Positions 8,815 to 16,261 of a DNA stretch of 33,953 nt are shown in pieces. The notes beneath the pieces were generated by a model, which saw only the letters and a program-made list of their open reading frames with translations, was not told where the DNA came from and did not search any database. This stretch comes from Flavipsychrobacter sp964461535 (GTDB lineage: Bacteria > Bacteroidota > Bacteroidia > Chitinophagales > Chitinophagaceae). How positions within the stretch are numbered: the stretch's first letter is position 1; the number at the start of each line of letters is the position of its first letter. Location: positions 1 to 33,953 of the forward strand of contig CAYWUY010000032.1 in the NCBI GenBank assembly GCA_964461535.1, in the 5' to 3' direction. Position numbers and translations under genes: made by a program.

Positions 8815-10629
8815 CTATTCTACAATATTAGACTGCATTAGGGTCATATTCTTGTAGATACCATCAGCAATATTCATTAATTCGGCATGAGATCCAGCTT
8901 CTTTAATATACCCACCTTCAAGCACAATTATCTTATCTGCATTGCGAATTGTAGACAATCTATGAGCCACTACAAAAGATGTTCTATTTTTCATGAGGTT
9001 ATTTAAGGCATCCTGAACTAGAGCTTCAGACTCAGAATCTAATGCGCTTGTAGCTTCATCTAACAATAGTATAGATGGATTTTTCAGTATGGCTCTTGCG
9101 ATAGCAACACGCTGTCTTTGACCACCCGATAATTTCATTCCACGCTCTCCCACCACCGTATTAAATTGTTCAGGGAAAGACATAATGAAATCATAGGCAT
9201 TAGCTTGCTTAGCAGCTTCGATAACTTCTTCATACGTAGCGCCTGGGGCACCATAGGCAATGTTTTCAAAAATGGTTCCACCAAATAGTAATATATCTTG
9301 GGGTACAAGTGCCATCTGATTTCTTAAAGCTGATAATGGTATATTACTACTTTCAATTTCATCAAAACAAATCTCCCCTGAAATAGGCTCATAAAACCTC
9401 AATAATAAAGATATTATTGTACTCTTCCCTGCACCACTAGCCCCTACTATTGCTACCTGCTCACCTGCTTTAACGTCAATAGAAATATCCCTTAAAACAG
9501 GCATATCATTTCTATTAGGATAATGAAATGCTACATGCTTCAAACTTACATTACCCGATAACTTCAATTCATTTTTAGAGGCATCTCTTATGCTAATATC
9601 TTCTATTGGCTCATTAAGTAGTTCTCTTACCCGCTGTGTAGCACCTAATGTTTTTTGAAGCTGACTATACAAATCTGCAAAACCGGCCATTGAACCACCT
9701 ACAAATGCAGTATATACTACAAATGCAGTTAAATCTCCAAAAGACAATAACCCTTGCTGCACTAAACCGGCACCATACCACACTACCATAACTATGGCAC
9801 CAAACACGCTAAACAACATAAATGATACAAAAAAACCGGTTAGCCTACCATTAGATACTGCAAGCTTCACCATTTTTGATATACTATCGTTATATCTGTT
9901 TATTTCATACCATTCGTTAGAAAAGGCCTTAACATTACTTATACCTTGTAATGTTTCTTGAACCACAATTCCGGAGTCAGCAAGCTGGTCTTGCTCCTGC
10001 TTAGATACTTTACGTATACGCTTACTAAAAACAAGTGCAACTACAATTATAACGGGTATAATTGATAGCATCAACAAAGTCATTTTGGGGCTTATAATAA
10101 AAATCAAGCTGATTCCTATTATAAGTGTTAATATACCTCTTATAAACTCGGCTAGTATTGTGGTAACAGCACTCTGAATTTGAGTAACATCAGCAGTAAT
10201 TCTGCTGGAAAGTTCGCCCACCCTATGCTGAGCAAAAAAATCAATAGGCATTTTAATTAATCTGGCATAAATATCTTTACGCATATCTGCAACCGCATTC
10301 TCTCCTACTGTGGTAAAAAGATAGATGCGTAAAAAAGAAAATACCATTTGAAGTGATAGCACACAAATCATAGTTAACGCAATTTTACCAGGGGTAATAG
10401 TAAAACCATACATCTGATTAACGGCGTGTGCACTATCTATCAGTTTTTTCAGCAAATATGGAAATGCCATAGTTGTTCCACTACTCAACGCAATGAAAAC
10501 AAGGCCAGTAATAAATATTCCCTTATAAGGTTTTAAATATCTGAATATTACTAACGCTTCTTTAATATTCTCTTTATTTATGGATGCTTTTGGAGATTCT
10601 TCTCCCAATTGCATTTTTCTACGAGCCAT
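8815..10629 (-). CDS. msbA: MsbA-type ABC exporter, fused TMD-NBD half transporter
   Basis: Inner-membrane ABC exporter that works as a homodimer. MsbA flips lipid A core or other lipids; other members export drugs or peptides. The 604-residue chain has a six-helix transmembrane domain (about 35-320) and a nucleotide-binding domain with Walker A GASGAGKST (396-404), Q-loop Gln444, signature LSGGQ (500-504), Walker B ILLLDE (520-525) and H-loop His556. No peptidase or accessory domain is present. The substrate cannot be read from sequence; MsbA is the commonest annotation for this Bacteroidota architecture. A TACTTTTG promoter element lies upstream at 10655-10662. Confidence 0.88.
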   Translation of the reverse strand: MARRKMQLGEESPKASINKENIKEALVIFRYLKPYKGIFITGLVFIALSSGTTMAFPYLLKKLIDSAHAVNQMYGFTITPGKIALTMICVLSLQMVFSFLRIYLFTTVGENAVADMRKDIYARLIKMPIDFFAQHRVGELSSRITADVTQIQSAVTTILAEFIRGILTLIIGISLIFIISPKMTLLMLSIIPVIIVVALVFSKRIRKVSKQEQDQLADSGIVVQETLQGISNVKAFSNEWYEINRYNDSISKMVKLAVSNGRLTGFFVSFMLFSVFGAIVMVVWYGAGLVQQGLLSFGDLTAFVVYTAFVGGSMAGFADLYSQLQKTLGATQRVRELLNEPIEDISIRDASKNELKLSGNVSLKHVAFHYPNRNDMPVLRDISIDVKAGEQVAIVGASGAGKSTIISLLLRFYEPISGEICFDEIESSNIPLSALRNQMALVPQDILLFGGTIFENIAYGAPGATYEEVIEAAKQANAYDFIMSFPEQFNTVVGERGMKLSGGQRQRVAIARAILKNPSILLLDEATSALDSESEALVQDALNNLMKNRTSFVVAHRLSTIRNADKIIVLEGGYIKEAGSHAELMNIADGIYKNMTLMQSNIVE

Positions 10630-10654
10630 ATATATTCCCTAACTAAATGAGCCG

Positions 10655-10662
10655 CAAAAGTA
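10655..10662 (-). promoter_or_regulatory. Bacteroidota -7 element (TAnnTTTG) of the ABC exporter gene
   Basis: On the minus strand this reads TACTTTTG, a full match to TAnnTTTG, with the start codon 25 nt downstream. No clear TTTG at -33 was found at the expected spacing, so it is a half-supported promoter. Confidence 0.5.
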
Positions 10663-10718
10663 TAACACGAAATAGCACTTTAAGTAAGATTTTCGGTAAA
10701 TAGACTTATGTTATCGGC

Positions 10719-10749
10719 AAAAAAATAGGCTCCGAAACCGGAGCCTATT
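10719..10749 (-). terminator. Terminator of the ribosomal alpha operon
   Basis: Perfect 11-bp stem AATAGGCTCCG (10724-10734) / CGGAGCCTATT (10739-10749) with a 4-nt AAAC loop and A7 at 10719-10725, a U-tract on the minus strand. It lies 22 nt after the rplQ stop. Confidence 0.93.
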
Positions 10750-10771
10750 AATATGATGAATAAAAATGGTA

Positions 10772-11281
10772 TTAACCATTATTTTCTTCTGTAGATTCAG
10801 TTGCTTCAGTAGCAGGAGCTTCAGCAACAACTTCAGTAGATGTTGCATCAGCTTTTTTACCACCACGACGGCTACGACGTGTTTTCTTAGCAGCTTCTTC
10901 AGTGATGTGTTTGCCATAGATTTCATTGAAATCAACCAATTCAATCATAGCCATATCAGAAGCATCACCCATACGACGAGGTAATTTAATGATACGTGTA
11001 TAACCACCTGGACGGTTAGCTACTTTATCGCCAATTACACCAAACAATTCTTTAATAGCTTCTTTATCTTGAAGATAGCTAAATACAACACGACGGTTGT
11101 GCATGTTGTCATTTTTAGAACGAGTGATGATAGGCTCTACAAACACACGTAGTGCTTTAGCTTTAGCTAAAGTAGTAGTGATACGTTTGTAAGCAATTAA
11201 TTGAGTTGCTAAGTTATTAAGCAACGCTTTGCGATGAGAGGCTGTACGGCCTAAGTTGTTAATTTTGTCTCCGTGACGCAT
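10772..11281 (-). CDS. rplQ: 50S ribosomal protein L17
   Basis: L17 sits near the peptide exit tunnel. The conserved core is intact: MRHGDKINNLGRTASHRKALLNN at the start, then IVEPIITRSK-type and PGGYTRIIKLPRRMGDASDMAMIELV segments. At 169 residues it is longer than the about 120-residue core because of a C-terminal tail (from about 125) that begins basic (KKTRRSRRGGKKAD) and ends in Ala, Glu and Thr; such tails are usual in Bacteroidota L17. Last gene of the operon; its 133-nt leader has possible alternative hairpins. Confidence 0.97.
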   Translation of the reverse strand: MRHGDKINNLGRTASHRKALLNNLATQLIAYKRITTTLAKAKALRVFVEPIITRSKNDNMHNRRVVFSYLQDKEAIKELFGVIGDKVANRPGGYTRIIKLPRRMGDASDMAMIELVDFNEIYGKHITEEAAKKTRRSRRGGKKADATSTEVVAEAPATEATESTEENNG

Positions 11282-11369
11282 GACATTATTTGTTTTAAGA
11301 CCTCGTACCGTGTCAGGAATTACGAGGCGGTTGTTAAATTGACCAAACTAGGTCTTTAATAATATACAA

Positions 11370-11403
11370 AATGCACATCTAATTATTAAACTAGATGTGC
11401 ATT
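11370..11403 (-). terminator. Hairpin between rpoA and rplQ, possible attenuator
   Basis: A 12-bp perfect stem (11370-11381 with 11392-11403) and a 10-nt loop lie 11 nt after the rpoA stop. On the minus strand it is followed by TTTGTATATT, a poor U-tract, so it may terminate only part of transcription or act as an mRNA stability or processing element. Confidence 0.55.
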
Positions 11404-11414
11404 AGTTATAAATT

Positions 11415-12413
11415 TTAATCGTCTCCTCTGCGGAATTTGTTGATATCCATACCGAAATGTAGACCGCGCTCGTTAAGCACTTGCTCGATTTCAGATAAAG
11501 ATTTCTGACCGAAGTTGCGGAACTTCATCAACTCTTCTTGAGTGTACTGAACTAATTCACTTAAAGAATTGATTTTAGCAGCTTTTAAGCAATTGAAAGC
11601 ACGAACTGAAAGCTCTAAATCTTCAAGTGGTGTATTCAACACTTTACGAACTAGTAATGTTTCTTCGTCTACAATGTTTTCTTTCTCTTCTTTTCTAACA
11701 TCTAAAGAAATATTCTCATCAGTGATGATCATTAAATGTTGGATAAGAATACGAGATGCTTCTTTTACTGCTTCTTCCGGATGAATAGTACCATCAGTGT
11801 TAACCTCCATGATTAATTTTTCGAAGTCAGTTCTTTGCTCCACACGAGTATTCTCAATGGTATATTTTACATTGCGAATTGGAGTGTAGATAGAATCGAT
11901 AGCGATAAAACCAATAGGAGCATCAACAGGGCGATTTTCCTCTGCAGGAACATAACCACGACCCTTACCGATGTGCATTTCAATATGGAAATTAGTACCC
12001 GGATGTAGGTTACAAATCACTAGATCAGGATTCATTACCTGAAAATTAGGTAATGCTTCTCCAATCATACGAGCTGTAAATACCTCAGTACCTTTGATAT
12101 TTAATTCAATTTTCTCAGACTGGAAATCATGAAATTCACCAACAGCTTTAAGGCGAACCTGCTTCAGATTTAGGATAATTTCAGTAACATCTTCCAAAAC
12201 ACCCTTGATAGTAGCGAACTCATGGTCTGCTCCCGGTATTCTGATCGCAGTGATAGCATAACCTTCAAGAGAAGATAGCAAAACACGACGAAGAGCGTTA
12301 CCAATAGTAACACCATATCCCGGTTCTAGGGGACGGAACTCAAACTGCGCTTCGAAATCAGTAGTCTTCTGAAGAGCTATTTTATCCGGTTTCTGAAAAT
12401 TCAATATTGCCAT
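11415..12413 (-). CDS. rpoA: RNA polymerase alpha subunit
   Basis: Alpha dimer scaffolds the assembly of RNA polymerase and contacts upstream promoter DNA and activators. 332 residues: N-terminal assembly domain with the typical GYGVTIGNALRRVLLSSLEGYAI and the IDSIYTPIRNVKYTIENTRVEQRTDF segments, a linker around 235-250, and the C-terminal helix-hairpin-helix domain (LELSVRAFNCLKAAKINSLSELV ... LMKFRNFGQKSLSEIEQVL). Complete. Third-last position of the classic alpha operon order. Confidence 0.98.
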   Translation of the reverse strand: MAILNFQKPDKIALQKTTDFEAQFEFRPLEPGYGVTIGNALRRVLLSSLEGYAITAIRIPGADHEFATIKGVLEDVTEIILNLKQVRLKAVGEFHDFQSEKIELNIKGTEVFTARMIGEALPNFQVMNPDLVICNLHPGTNFHIEMHIGKGRGYVPAEENRPVDAPIGFIAIDSIYTPIRNVKYTIENTRVEQRTDFEKLIMEVNTDGTIHPEEAVKEASRILIQHLMIITDENISLDVRKEEKENIVDEETLLVRKVLNTPLEDLELSVRAFNCLKAAKINSLSELVQYTQEELMKFRNFGQKSLSEIEQVLNERGLHFGMDINKFRRGDD

Positions 12414-12463
12414 ATTGATCTGTTATTTGTGTAATGTTTGAATGTTTAAATTTAGTAACAATA

Positions 12464-12499
12464 TACGAAGAAGCAGCATATAAACGCTACTTCTTCGTA
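12464..12499 (-). other. Stable hairpin between rpsD and rpoA
   Basis: A 14-bp inverted repeat with one mismatch (12464-12477 with 12486-12499; a G-U pair is possible on the RNA) and an 8-nt loop. On the minus strand no U-tract follows, so it is not a standard terminator; an mRNA processing or stability role between rpsD and rpoA is possible. Confidence 0.6.
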
Positions 12500-12510
12500 A
12501 AAAATTACTA

Positions 12511-13116
12511 TTACTTAGAATACAACTCAACTATTAGTTGTTCTTTGATATTCTCAGGTACATTTTCACGCTCAGGATTAGAGATGTAAGTACCTTTCAT
12601 TTCTTTTTCGTTCCAGTCAAGCCAGTTAATCTTAGGGTTTTTACCGCGTAGATTACTGTTAACTGAAGTATTTGCACTACTTTTGGGTTTCAATTCAATA
12701 ACATCACCTGGTTTCAATGTATATGAAGGAATGTTCACAACATGTCCGTTAACCATAATGTGCTTGTGAGATACCAACTGACGAGCAGCAGGACGAGTTG
12801 AAGCGATACCAAGACGATAAACTGTATTGTCCAAACGAGCTTCTAAAAGTTTGATCAAGTTTTCACCTGTAGCACCTTTCAAACGTGCAGCCTCAGCGTA
12901 TGTATTAGCAAATTGCTTCTCTAATACTCCGTAAGTATATTTTGCTTTTTGTTTTTCTTTTAACTGAACAGCATACTCGCTCGCAGCTTTACGCTTACGA
13001 TTAGGTCCGTGCTGACCCGGAGGGTTACTGTTTTTCGCTAAACTTTTTCCTGAACCAAGGATTGGTTCACCGAAAATGCGACAAATTCTATTTTTTGGTC
13101 CTGTATAACGTGCCAT
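12511..13116 (-). CDS. rpsD: 30S ribosomal protein S4
   Basis: Primary 16S rRNA-binding protein of the small subunit body, and in E. coli and Bacillus a translational repressor of its own operon or gene. 201 residues: MARYTGPKNRICRIFGEPI at the N-terminus (the Bacteroidota zinc-free type, without the four-Cys knuckle), then the S4 RNA-binding domain (LEARLDNTVYRLGIASTRPAARQLVSHKHIMVNG). The start at 13116 is fixed by conservation. The 107-nt leader contains nested inverted repeats that could form a pseudoknot covering the start region (see findings). Confidence 0.98.
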   Translation of the reverse strand: MARYTGPKNRICRIFGEPILGSGKSLAKNSNPPGQHGPNRKRKAASEYAVQLKEKQKAKYTYGVLEKQFANTYAEAARLKGATGENLIKLLEARLDNTVYRLGIASTRPAARQLVSHKHIMVNGHVVNIPSYTLKPGDVIELKPKSSANTSVNSNLRGKNPKINWLDWNEKEMKGTYISNPERENVPENIKEQLIVELYSK

Positions 13117-13175
13117 GACGATTTTTTAATGCGCCATACCGTCTCATGAAAAATCGTAAAATTCGATCCGGTATG
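13117..13175 (-). promoter_or_regulatory. Candidate structured rpsD leader (pseudoknot-capable)
   Basis: Two perfect inverted repeats interleave: 13118-13126 pairs with 13149-13157 (9 bp), and 13135-13141 pairs with 13169-13175 (7 bp). The order is A-B-A'-B', the topology of an H-type pseudoknot or of two competing hairpins. The start-proximal arm of the 9-bp helix ends one base before the rpsD ATG, so pairing would hide the ribosome entry site. S4 is a known autoregulator through leader pseudoknots in other phyla; the assignment here is inference. Confidence 0.5.
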
Positions 13176-13223
13176 ACCTAAATGATTAATAAAATATGAT
13201 TGAATAAAATTTCAAGCTGATTA

Positions 13224-13625
13224 CTATACTCTACGTTTTTTAGGAGGACGGCAACCATTGTGAGGAAGAGGAGTAACATCTTTTATTGATACTACTTCTA
13301 TACCAGAATTACTTAAAGCTCTGATAGCTCCTTCACGGCCAGAACCTGGACCTTTAACGAATACATCAACTCTTTTCAAACCTGCATCAGTTGCAACTTT
13401 AGCGCAATCTTGAGCAGCTGTTTGTGCAGCATATGGAGTGTTCTTTTTAGAACCACGGAAACCCATTTTACCAGCAGATGACCAAGAAATTACTTGACCA
13501 CTTTTGTTGGTAATACTGATGATGATATTGTTGAACGTAGCATTAATGTGCACATCACCGTGTGCGTCTACCTTCACTATGCGCTTTTTAGCGACTGTTT
13601 TTGCTGAAGCCTGAGCTTTTGCCAT
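13224..13625 (-). CDS. rpsK: 30S ribosomal protein S11
   Basis: Small-subunit platform protein that lines the E site and the Shine-Dalgarno cleft. 133 residues, with the family signature in order: ATFNNIIISITNKSGQVISWSSAGKMGFRGSKK-type core, AQTAAQDCAKVATDAG, VDVFVKGPGSGREGAIRAL, and the basic end TPLPHNGCRPPKKRRV. The N-terminal 20 residues (AKAQASAKTVAKKR) form a short Ala/Lys extension common in Bacteroidota. Its leader holds two hairpins. Confidence 0.98.
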   Translation of the reverse strand: MAKAQASAKTVAKKRIVKVDAHGDVHINATFNNIIISITNKSGQVISWSSAGKMGFRGSKKNTPYAAQTAAQDCAKVATDAGLKRVDVFVKGPGSGREGAIRALSNSGIEVVSIKDVTPLPHNGCRPPKKRRV

Positions 13626-13662
13626 TTTTTGATTAATATAAGGTAATCTATTAAAAATGTAC

Positions 13663-13727
13663 CTGTGTTACCACAGTCTTGTATTACTCCTCCACTATGC
13701 AGCCATAAGCATCCGGCAGTAATACAA
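13663..13727 (-). other. Hairpins in the rpsM-rpsK spacer
   Basis: A 10-bp perfect stem (13679-13688 with 13718-13727) encloses a 29-nt loop that has its own 4-bp pairing (13697-13700 with 13709-13712), and a second 5-bp stem CTGTG / CACAG (13663-13667 with 13672-13676) lies nearer the rpsK start. No U-tract, so not a terminator. Role unknown. Confidence 0.5.
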
Positions 13728-13734
13728 TATTTTA

Positions 13735-14115
13735 TTATTTTTTGGCTGCTTTTTTCTTACCTGCAACAGTTTTACGTTTTCCTTTACGTGTGCGGCTGTT
13801 TGTACGTGTACGTTGACCACGTAGAGGTAAACCTTTACGGTGACGAAGACCACGATAACAAACGATATCCATCAAACGTTTGATGTTCATTTGAACTTCA
13901 GAACGTAGTTGACCTTCTACTTTAAATTCACTGTTGATAATGTTACGGATGGCAGTTTGTTCGTCATCGTTCCATTCAGCAGCTTTTTTATCGTAGTGGA
14001 TACCAGCTTTGTCAAGGATGTACTGTGCAGTGCTACGGCCTATGCCATAGATGTAGGTGAGAGCAATCTCACCACGCTTGTTTTTCGGAAGATCAATACC
14101 AGCTATACGAGCCAT
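13735..14115 (-). CDS. rpsM: 30S ribosomal protein S13
   Basis: Small-subunit head protein contacting the large subunit in bridge B1. 126 residues: MARIAGIDLPKNKRGEIALTYIYGIG at the start, the helix-two-turn-helix region (ILDKAGI ... IMD-type YRGLRHRKGLPLRGQRTRTNSRTRKG), and a Lys-rich tail GKRKTVAGKKKAAKK. Complete and normal. It begins 36 nt after rpmJ. Confidence 0.98.
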   Translation of the reverse strand: MARIAGIDLPKNKRGEIALTYIYGIGRSTAQYILDKAGIHYDKKAAEWNDDEQTAIRNIINSEFKVEGQLRSEVQMNIKRLMDIVCYRGLRHRKGLPLRGQRTRTNSRTRKGKRKTVAGKKKAAKK

Positions 14116-14151
14116 TCAGATTGATATTTTAATTTTAAAATTGGTTTGAAA

Positions 14152-14268
14152 TTACCCTTGCCTTTGCTTAAAGCGTGGATTCTTTTTGTTAATAATGTAC
14201 AGTCTGCCTTTGCGACGCACTATTTTGCAATCGGCACTGCGTTTTTTAATAGAAGCTCTAACTTTCAT
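14152..14268 (-). CDS. rpmJ: 50S ribosomal protein L36 (zinc-free form)
   Basis: A 38-residue ORF between infA and rpsM translates as MKVRASIKKRSADCKIVRRK followed by GRLYIINKKNPRFKQRQG, the complete L36 sequence. Only one Cys (Cys14) of the classical Cys3-His zinc ribbon remains; the other three ligand positions carry Ser/Asn/Arg-type residues, so this is the zinc-independent form. Position between infA and rpsM is the conserved alpha-operon place. Confidence 0.96.
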   Translation of the reverse strand: MKVRASIKKRSADCKIVRRKGRLYIINKKNPRFKQRQG

Positions 14269-14301
14269 GTCTAGTTAAATATATAATTAAAATAAAAACT
14301 A

Positions 14302-14520
14302 CTACTTATAACGATAGATGATTCTTCCGCGTGTTAAATCATAAGGACTCATTTCTACACCTACTTTATCTCCTGGCAATATACGTATGTAGTGCATGCG
14401 CATTTTCCCTGAGATGGTTGCTAGAATTTCGTGTCCATTCTCTAATCTTACGCGAAACATGGCATTTGATAATGCTTCAACTATTGTTCCGTCTTGTTTA
14501 ATTAACGACTGTTTGGCCAT
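14302..14520 (-). CDS. infA: Translation initiation factor IF-1
   Basis: Small OB-fold factor that binds the 30S A site and helps IF-2 and IF-3 during initiation. 72 residues with all landmarks: MAKQSLIKQDGTIVEALSNAMFRVRLENGHEILATISGKMR and the end IRILPGDKVGVEMSPYDLTRGRIIYRYK. First gene of the operon here; the usual upstream neighbours secY and map are absent, and a TACCTTTG promoter element lies 14 nt upstream. Confidence 0.98.
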   Translation of the reverse strand: MAKQSLIKQDGTIVEALSNAMFRVRLENGHEILATISGKMRMHYIRILPGDKVGVEMSPYDLTRGRIIYRYK

Positions 14521-14534
14521 AATTTTTGGGACTG

Positions 14535-14542
14535 CAAAGGTA
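14535..14542 (-). promoter_or_regulatory. Bacteroidota -7 element of the infA operon
   Basis: Reads TACCTTTG on the minus strand (TAnnTTTG consensus), 14 nt upstream of the infA start. With a start point about 6 nt further on, the mRNA leader would be under 10 nt. No good -33 TTTG is seen. Confidence 0.5.
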
Positions 14543-14654
14543 TAACAAATAATCTATTTACAGTCATTTAATATATTATGACAGAACGTCAGCTTTAATT
14601 TTTAACAAAATTTAACATTATTTTAGCAAACGAAGAATATTTAGTAGCCGTAAT

Positions 14655-15302
14655 CTAGCCCAATAAATCTAATGTAAAATCCTCTAATGTATTCAGACAA
14701 TAATCTGCAAGTGTAAATCTTGGATCATTACGTTTTGTGTACTCCGGCACCACAGCCACTTTCATTCTGGCTGCCTTACCTGCTATCATACCATTTATGG
14801 AGTCTTCTAGAACTAAGCATTCGTGAAAGTTAGAACCTAGTTTTTCGGCACAATACAAAAATACTCCCGGATGTGGCTTACCCATTTCTACAGAATCAGC
14901 AGAAGATACTTCATCAAAATAGGGTCTTAAATTATGATAATCTACCAAAGCATCAATCATATGCAATGGAGATGATGAAGCCAATCCAATTTTTATTCCT
15001 TTAGACTTAAGCAATTCCAATGAACTAATAACACCAGGCAAAACCATATTGGGCCTTTTACTACTTTCAATAATATCTTCCAATATTTCGTCAGCTACTT
15101 CTCTATGATGCTTGCCTTGCCATGGAAAATTTCTTGACCAGTACTCTGTCACCTCATAAATCCTCAATCCGGTAGTAGCTTTAAATAAGTCTTTTGATAC
15201 AGGAATGTTATTCTTGGTTGCTATTTTTAGCATACTTACACCCCAAAGCGGTTCAGTATCCAATAAAAGACCATCCATATCATATAATACAGTAGTTATC
15301 AT
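14655..15302 (-). CDS. hxpB: HAD-superfamily sugar phosphatase, HxpB type
   Basis: Mg-dependent phosphatase of the HAD superfamily, similar along its whole length to E. coli HxpB (YniC), which dephosphorylates hexitol phosphates and 2-deoxyglucose-6-phosphate. 215 residues: motif I DMDGLLLDTEPLW (nucleophile Asp8, acid/base Asp10), helical cap with TTGLRIYEVTEYW, motif II IGLASSSPLHMI, motif III Lys in EMGKPHPGVF, motif IV LEDSINGMIAGKAARM, and an NDPRFTLADYCL tail. Complete. It lies between the infA operon and the Sdp-like cluster. A TACTTTTG element ends 7 nt before the ATG, so the transcript may be almost leaderless. Confidence 0.88.
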   Translation of the reverse strand: MITTVLYDMDGLLLDTEPLWGVSMLKIATKNNIPVSKDLFKATTGLRIYEVTEYWSRNFPWQGKHHREVADEILEDIIESSKRPNMVLPGVISSLELLKSKGIKIGLASSSPLHMIDALVDYHNLRPYFDEVSSADSVEMGKPHPGVFLYCAEKLGSNFHECLVLEDSINGMIAGKAARMKVAVVPEYTKRNDPRFTLADYCLNTLEDFTLDLLG

Positions 15303-15309
15303 ACGGACG

Positions 15310-15317
15310 CAAAAGTA
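15310..15317 (-). promoter_or_regulatory. Bacteroidota -7 element of the HxpB gene
   Basis: Reads TACTTTTG on the minus strand, 7 nt upstream of the start codon at 15302. A transcript started here would be leaderless or nearly so. Confidence 0.45.
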
Positions 15318-15351
15318 ATATGCCGAAAGCGAAGTAAACGTGTATACTTTG

Positions 15352-16260
15352 TTACATTTTATTGATTGAAGCCAAATAGCGCTTGCCGTATATCCATTTT
15401 ACAACTTTCTCATCTGCATCTAAAAATAACAGCAGCATTGCAGATATTGCAATAAAAAAAGTAATCAAACCAAAATTTAAAAGAATCAGAAAATGGAAAA
15501 ATAATGCAGGAAATAACAATGTAAACCTAATCTTCTTGGGCATAAGCATGCTGAAAGCTAACACCAGTTCAAGCAACAGTATACCCCAAGTAATAGGCTT
15601 TACCATCCATGTATTAGTTATATGTTCATTAATATTTCTTAACCAGTCTGGTGCCCCTAGCCTATTGCTAGAGGTATAATAGTATGCGGCGGTACCCTCT
15701 TTCCATACCTTGCAAGACAACTTAAAGTAGCCGGCATCAAAGTAAATCCATGCAGCCTGAAGCTGAATTACAAATAGTGATATTCCGGCAACTATGTTTT
15801 TTGTACTAGAATTATTTTCTTTTGCCACCTGCCATTGGTTCCATCTATTATCTGTAATACAAATGGGTATAAGAAGAAATGAAAGTATAAATGCGATCTC
15901 ATCACCGGCATTTACAACCATGACATAATTATGAAAGCTGAAACATACCCAATAATGTAGTATCGAAGTAATCTGAGGCAATATACCCGTCATTACAATT
16001 AATAAGATTACTATGGCTATTATCCTGCCTTTTTCAGAACCAAAAGTCATGAATAAATCGTAGGATACAAATGGGCTATATGTATGATCTGTATGCTTGT
16101 AATGATATCCTTCAAGTTTATGATAACTATGATTGGCAATGATATTGGTAGCATTAAAAGTTAAAGTTAAAAACATACTAAAAGCCAAAAGCAGCCGAAC
16201 TATTGCTAATCTTGGCGTATGTATATTTTTATTCTTAAGTATTTCTATCAGCCTGTACAT
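15352..16260 (-). CDS. SdpB-like / HTTM-type integral membrane protein
   Basis: Polytopic membrane protein of 302 residues with about six hydrophobic helices (around 18-42, 78-100, 120-136, 156-176, 224-242, 248-280). It carries the HTTM-like signature seen in SdpB: a helix ending IQLQAAWIYFDAGYFKLSCK followed by VWKEGTAAYYY (186-195). In Bacillus, SdpB together with SdpA is needed to mature the SdpC toxin; HTTM domains are related to vitamin-K gamma-glutamyl carboxylase. It follows the SdpA-like gene after 1 nt, which supports the pairing. The substrate here is unknown. Last gene of the cluster. Confidence 0.72.
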   Translation of the reverse strand: MYRLIEILKNKNIHTPRLAIVRLLLAFSMFLTLTFNATNIIANHSYHKLEGYHYKHTDHTYSPFVSYDLFMTFGSEKGRIIAIVILLIVMTGILPQITSILHYWVCFSFHNYVMVVNAGDEIAFILSFLLIPICITDNRWNQWQVAKENNSSTKNIVAGISLFVIQLQAAWIYFDAGYFKLSCKVWKEGTAAYYYTSSNRLGAPDWLRNINEHITNTWMVKPITWGILLLELVLAFSMLMPKKIRFTLLFPALFFHFLILLNFGLITFFIAISAMLLLFLDADEKVVKWIYGKRYLASINKM

Positions 16261-16261
16261 G

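Noticed and set aside
10766..10984. Plus-strand ORF and the short minus-strand ORF around 10711-10944
   Set aside because: Both are other-frame readings of the rplQ tail and its terminator region.
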